Assembly (NCBI GenBank): GCA_023419655.1
Contig: JAEZXP010000142.1
Location: 1-9,481 of the forward strand
Source of the DNA: Bacillota bacterium
GTDB taxonomy: Bacteria; Bacillota; Clostridia; Lachnospirales; Lachnospiraceae
Direction: 5' to 3'
Length of the DNA: 9,481 nt
In this document: in pieces, positions 6,686 through 9,481 of the stretch
Layout: the number at the start of each line of letters is the position of its first letter
Numbering within the stretch: position 1 is the first letter of the stretch
Notes under the pieces: generated by a model
The model's input: only the letters and a program-made list of their open reading frames with translations
Told to the model about the DNA's origin: nothing
Database searches by the model: none
Program-made: the position numbers and the translations under genes

Positions 6686-7312
6686 ATGAAAGAGCAAAAT
6701 ATTACGATACCCAGATATTTGAAGATTGCAGTTAATTTATCATCCCGGATTGCATCCGGTGAGATTTCGGAAGGTCAGAAGTTAAAAGGCCGCTCCGTAT
6801 TGTCAACGGAATATAATGTATCCCCGGAGACAATTCGTAAATCAATGTCTATTCTTGAGGATAAAGAAGTAGTAAAGGTTATACCGGGCCGTGGTATTAT
6901 TGTTCAATCCCGAAAGAGCGCCATTCAGTTTCTGGATAGCTTTAAAGAAGAAAAGGATTTAGCGGATTTAAGACATATCCTGTCAGGGAAATTCTCCGAA
7001 AAGAAGAAACTGGATGAGGAGATAAGTAATCTGGTAAACAAAATCGTTCGTCTCTCCTTTGAAAAGAGATCGGATTTGATAAAGCCCGTTGAAATCGTTA
7101 TACCTGAAAATTCATTTGTTCTTGGTAAGAGTATAGGAGAGTTGCAGGTGTGGCACAATACAGGGGCAACGGTTATGGGGATTATCAGGGAAAATGATAT
7201 TATTATTTCTCCGGGACCCTACTATACATTTTCTAAAAATGAGCGGGTTTTGATTGTAGGAGATGTGAATGTTGTTTCCCGTTTTAATGCTTTTGTTAAT
7301 AGAGAAGAATAG
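6686..7312 (+). CDS. busR: BusR-like transcriptional regulator (GntR-type winged helix plus RCK_C domain)
   Basis: A 208-residue cytoplasmic regulator. Residues 7-75 are a GntR-type winged helix-turn-helix (IPRYLKIAVNLSSRIASGEI, then LSTEYNVSPETIRKSMSILE, and the wing VKVIPGRGIIVQS). Residues 78-128 are a charged, helical, probably coiled-coil linker. Residues 133-204 are an RCK_C (TrkA_C) domain with VIPENSFVLGKSIGELQV, TVMGIIREND and ISPGPYY. This architecture and length match BusR of lactococci and streptococci, which binds c-di-AMP in RCK_C and represses a glycine-betaine transporter operon. The gene directly downstream is an OpuC-type osmoprotectant transporter, strongly supporting the same role. 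The start ATG has GAGAGGAG at 6673-6680. It is separated from the opu operon by a strong terminator, so it acts in trans. I see no convincing promoter in the 45-base gap; transcription may come from the MFS promoter. Confidence 0.85.
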   Translation: MKEQNITIPRYLKIAVNLSSRIASGEISEGQKLKGRSVLSTEYNVSPETIRKSMSILEDKEVVKVIPGRGIIVQSRKSAIQFLDSFKEEKDLADLRHILSGKFSEKKKLDEEISNLVNKIVRLSFEKRSDLIKPVEIVIPENSFVLGKSIGELQVWHNTGATVMGIIRENDIIISPGPYYTFSKNERVLIVGDVNVVSRFNAFVNREE

Positions 7313-7329
7313 AGTTTATATAATTTAAT

Positions 7330-7376
7330 ATCAAAAAAACAGTCCATATACGTGATGTACGGACTGTTTTTTTGAT
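7330..7376 (+). terminator. Strong, symmetric Rho-independent terminator after the regulator
   Basis: ATCAAAAAAACAGTCC (7330-7345) and GGACTGTTTTTTTGAT (7361-7376) are perfect 16-base inverted copies around a 15-base loop. Seven T follow the GC-richer part of the stem, and seven A precede it, so it could work in both directions. It lies 17 bases after the regulator stop and isolates it from the opu promoter at 7429. Confidence 0.92.
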
Positions 7377-7428
7377 GCTGTAAATCTCTTTTTTTGAATA
7401 TGGAATATAAACAATTTTTGATATGGAT

Positions 7429-7457
7429 TTGACAAATTAAAAAATAAGCGGTATAAT
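7429..7457 (+). promoter_or_regulatory. Consensus sigma-A promoter of the opu operon
   Basis: TTGACA (7429-7434) and TATAAT (7452-7457) are both perfect matches to the vegetative consensus with a 17-bp spacer. Transcription would begin near 7464, giving a leader of about 50 bases. A promoter this strong implies that control is by repression, which fits the BusR-like repressor encoded next door. The -35 region itself contains the small palindrome TTTGACAAA (7428-7436). Confidence 0.85.
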
Positions 7458-7464
7458 TTTCGAA

Positions 7465-7494
7465 GGCAACTCTAATATAGACATAAAGTTGTCT
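7465..7494 (+). promoter_or_regulatory. Inverted repeats in the opu leader, candidate BusR operator
   Basis: Two overlapping inverted repeats lie just after the predicted transcription start: AGACA-N6-TGTCT (7479-7494), and GGCAACT (7465-7471) with AGTTGTC (7487-7493), one G-U pair if folded as RNA. A repressor bound here would block RNA polymerase. Alternatively the two pairings, which cannot both form, could act as a leader RNA switch. Assignment to BusR rests on the neighbouring gene, not on a verified motif. Confidence 0.4.
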
Positions 7495-7504
7495 GTTAAA
7501 ATAT

Positions 7505-7510
7505 GGAGGA
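7505..7510 (+). promoter_or_regulatory. Ribosome binding site deciding the opuCA start
   Basis: GGAGGA ends 4 bases before the ATG at 7515. An in-frame ATG at 7503 overlaps this site and has no Shine-Dalgarno sequence of its own, so 7515 is preferred; the protein then begins MIEFKNVTKKY, as OpuCA proteins usually do. Confidence 0.75.
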
Positions 7511-7514
7511 TAGT

Positions 7515-8636
7515 ATGATTGAATTTAAAAATGTAACAAAGAAATATGACAAGAAAATTATTCTGGATGATTTATGTTTCTCGATTCAGGATGGGGAGTT
7601 TGTCGTATTTATCGGAGAAAGTGGCTGCGGAAAGACGACCACGTTAAGAATGATTAACCGTCTGATAAAGCCGGATAAAGGGAAGATATACCTTGACGGT
7701 AAGGATATTGCAGAAGAAGACCCGGTACAGCTTAGACGTTCTATCGGATACGTCATCCAGCAGATAGGATTGTTTCCAAATATGACGATTGCCAAGAACA
7801 TCTCTGTGGTTCCCAAGCTGTTAAAATATTCAAAGGCTCGGTGTGATGAAATTGTGCATCAGCTTTTGGAAATGGTTAATTTACCTTATGATGAGTATGC
7901 GCACAAATACCCTTCTGAATTGTCCGGCGGACAGCAGCAGAGAATAGGCGTGCTTCGCGCATTGGCGGCTTCACCGCCGGTTGTTCTGATGGATGAGCCC
8001 TTTGGGGCACTGGACCCTGTTACCAGGTCCAGCCTGCAGGAGGAGATGAAAACGCTTCAGAAGAAACTTAAGAAAACAATTATATTCGTTACCCATGATA
8101 TGGATGAGGCATTGTATCTTGCAGACCGCATTGTATTTATGGATGGCGGAAAGATTATACAGATGGCTAAACCGGATGAGATGCTTGTGAATCCTGCCAA
8201 TGAGCTGGTTAAAAGCTTCCTTGGAGAAAGGGTAAATAATGGTATTCATCTGGAGTTAAAGATAAAGGATATCATGAGGACGAAAGTAGTCGCAGCCGGA
8301 AAGAACCGTTTGGTTTCAGAATGCATTAAGATAATGGCAAACCGCAGTATAGACAGCTTAATAATTAAAGACGAAGATGAGACCTACCTTGGTGTAGCTG
8401 CCATCAGCGACTGTCTGACAGCTCCTAAGAATCAGCCCATAGAAAGCCTTATCAATAAGGATAGTCCTGTCGTTTGTAAGGAAGATGATGCAAGAACCGG
8501 CTATGATAAGCTCGTTGAAACGAAGCAGAAATACTGTGTTGTTCTGGACGATGAAAGGAAAACAGCCGGAATCGTAACCTGGGCAACCGTTGCAAGAGCC
8601 ATTGCGGGTGTCGTATGGGGAGGGGATGAATCATGA
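7515..8636 (+). CDS. opuCA: Osmoprotectant (betaine/carnitine/choline) ABC transporter ATPase with CBS domains, OpuCA type
   Basis: A 373-residue cytoplasmic ATPase that powers uptake of quaternary-amine compatible solutes. The ABC domain shows Walker A GESGCGKT (34-41), Q-loop IQQIGLFP (81-88), signature LSGGQQQR (136-143), Walker B VVLMDEPFGALDP (156-168) and H-loop VTHD (192-195). Two CBS domains follow: about 252-307 (from IKDIMRTKVV to LGVAAISD) and about 312-366 (from IESLINKDSP to AGIVTWATVA). CBS pairs in OpuCA proteins sense ionic strength or bind c-di-AMP to inhibit transport. The start is ATG 7515, although an in-frame ATG at 7503 would add four residues. The stop overlaps the permease start (ATGA), so the two are translationally coupled. 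The promoter is strong, with a putative operator, and a BusR-like gene is adjacent. The exact solute is not readable; OpuBA and ProV-like paralogues are alternatives, but the CBS tail favours OpuCA. Confidence 0.93.
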   Translation: MIEFKNVTKKYDKKIILDDLCFSIQDGEFVVFIGESGCGKTTTLRMINRLIKPDKGKIYLDGKDIAEEDPVQLRRSIGYVIQQIGLFPNMTIAKNISVVPKLLKYSKARCDEIVHQLLEMVNLPYDEYAHKYPSELSGGQQQRIGVLRALAASPPVVLMDEPFGALDPVTRSSLQEEMKTLQKKLKKTIIFVTHDMDEALYLADRIVFMDGGKIIQMAKPDEMLVNPANELVKSFLGERVNNGIHLELKIKDIMRTKVVAAGKNRLVSECIKIMANRSIDSLIIKDEDETYLGVAAISDCLTAPKNQPIESLINKDSPVVCKEDDARTGYDKLVETKQKYCVVLDDERKTAGIVTWATVARAIAGVVWGGDES

Positions 8637-9274
8637 TTGCCTGGTTTAACCTGTATGGCGCGAAATTAGTAAAAGCAACCTTTGTACATCTTGGATATGT
8701 GTTACTCTGTGTGTCCATTGCTTCTGTTATCGCTTTGTTACTTGGAATTTTGCTATCCCGTGTACCCAGATTTGCAGACTTTATATTACCGGTTATTTCT
8801 ATATTTCAGACGATACCGGGTATCGTATTTGTAGGAATTCTGTTTATCTATCTAGGTATGAAGCCTATTACAATTATTGTAGCACTGTCTGTATATGCCA
8901 TTTTTCCGATTCTTAAGAACACATTTATAGGTTTGGTTGAGGTACCGGTAAGGTATAGTGATGCAGCCAAGGGCTGCGGTATGTCAAAGCTGCAAAGATT
9001 AATGAAGGTGGAGCTTCCCCTGGCTATGCCGACCATTATCGGAGGCTTGAGAATTTCGACCGTTTATACCGTTAGCTGGGCGGTACTTTCTACAATGATA
9101 GGACTGGGTGGTCTTGGTGAATTTATCTATATAGGTGTTAATACCAACAATAATACCCTGATTATCGCAGGGGCTGTTCCGGCGGCAATCATGGCTGTCG
9201 TGCTTAGCATCTTAATCGACCGGCTTCAAAACCATGTAAGGAAAGCAAGCTATGGAAGGAGGGGAAATGAATGA
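8633..9274 (+). CDS. opuCB: Osmoprotectant ABC transporter permease, OpuCB type
   Basis: A 213-residue inner-membrane permease (BPD_transp_1, PF00528), near the typical 210-220 residues of OpuCB/OpuCD. Its helices include LLCVSIASVIALLLGILL (24-41) and VISIFQTIPGIVFVGILFIY (54-73) with the family motif FQTIPG. The EAA coupling loop is DAAKGCGMSKLQRLMKVELP (110-129), which contacts the ATPase. IGLGGLGEFIYIGV and the AGAVPAAIMAV segment near the C-terminus are also characteristic of Opu permeases. The start ATG overlaps the opuCA stop by 4 bases, and its own stop overlaps the next start in the same way, so all three are made in fixed proportion from one mRNA. It would form the channel with the second permease, which begins at 9271. 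Confidence 0.92.
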   Translation: MIAWFNLYGAKLVKATFVHLGYVLLCVSIASVIALLLGILLSRVPRFADFILPVISIFQTIPGIVFVGILFIYLGMKPITIIVALSVYAIFPILKNTFIGLVEVPVRYSDAAKGCGMSKLQRLMKVELPLAMPTIIGGLRISTVYTVSWAVLSTMIGLGGLGEFIYIGVNTNNNTLIIAGAVPAAIMAVVLSILIDRLQNHVRKASYGRRGNE

Positions 9275-9481
9275 CGATAGATAGAGTAATTGAGCATCTT
9301 TGGGTTGTCTGTGCAGCGGTAGTTATTACCATTTTGGCAGGACTTCCCCTTGGTATACTGGCTTATACCAATAAAAAAGCAGGGAAGGTTATTCTGTGGA
9401 CAGTTGACATACTTCAGACGATTCCGGCCCTGGCTCTGCTTGGAGTAATTATGATTATATTTGGAGCCGGGAAGATGACAG
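9271..9481 (+). CDS. Second osmoprotectant ABC permease, N-terminal part (cut by window edge)
   Basis: The frame opens at ATG 9271, overlaps the previous stop as ATGA, has GGAAGGAGGGG at 9254-9264 as ribosome binding site, and runs off the right edge after 70 codons. It reads MTIDRVIEHLWVVCAAVV, then ITILAGLPLGILAYTNKK, and LQTIPALALLGVIMIIFGAG. The last stretch matches the LQTIPSLALL...FGIGK motif of OpuC/OpuB permeases. It is the partner of the first permease (OpuCD type). Because the rest is missing, I cannot tell whether it is a stand-alone permease or a permease fused to the solute-binding domain, as in some OpuF and OpuA-like systems. No separate binding-protein gene is in the window; it should lie just downstream. 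Confidence 0.88.
   Translation, partial: MTIDRVIEHLWVVCAAVVITILAGLPLGILAYTNKKAGKVILWTVDILQTIPALALLGVIMIIFGAGKMT

Noticed and set aside
7503..7514. Upstream in-frame ATG for opuCA
   Set aside because: The ATG at 7503 overlaps the GGAGGA that serves the ATG at 7515 and has no ribosome binding site of its own; family proteins begin at MIEFKNV.

Overview
The window looks like chromosomal DNA of a low-GC Gram-positive anaerobe of the Clostridia, possibly Lachnospiraceae. This is inferred from the modest GC content, strong purine-rich Shine-Dalgarno sites, the use of TTG starts, tightly packed co-directional operons, and the gene families present. All supported genes are on the + strand.

Region 1 (1-5141) is a nucleoside uptake operon that is already running at the left edge. 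It holds the end of a BMP/PnrA-type binding lipoprotein, a double-ATPase ABC subunit, two membrane permeases and a nucleoside hydrolase, and it closes with a Rho-independent terminator. The permeases would import nucleosides and the hydrolase would split them into base and ribose. The hydrolase has Trp-Asp where classical inosine-uridine hydrolases have His-Asp, which points to a purine-preferring type. The first permease is unusual: its natural N-terminus, with a good ribosome binding site and coupled to the ATPase stop, is one reading frame away from the rest of the protein, so the gene carries an apparent one-base frameshift in its first membrane helix.

Region 2 (5142-7376) starts with a 190-base intergenic stretch. 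It carries three GTAATG hexamers spaced exactly 11 bp apart, followed by a good extended -10 promoter. A 12-helix-type MFS transporter of unknown substrate comes next, then a GntR-helix-turn-helix/RCK_C regulator of BusR type. The region ends in a perfect 16-bp stem terminator.

Region 3 (7377-9481) is an OpuC-type osmoprotectant ABC transporter operon with a consensus promoter (TTGACA-N17-TATAAT). An inverted repeat lies between the promoter and the first start codon. The genes are the ATPase with two CBS domains, one complete permease, and the start of a second permease cut by the right edge; they overlap by ATGA. The adjacent BusR-like regulator (BusR proteins bind c-di-AMP through RCK_C) and the CBS-containing ATPase (CBS pairs of OpuCA proteins can bind c-di-AMP) suggest two layers of c-di-AMP control over compatible-solute uptake. 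I see no phage, transposon, CRISPR, tRNA or rRNA, and no wholly novel system; the best candidates for new biology are the regulatory sites and the frameshifted permease.
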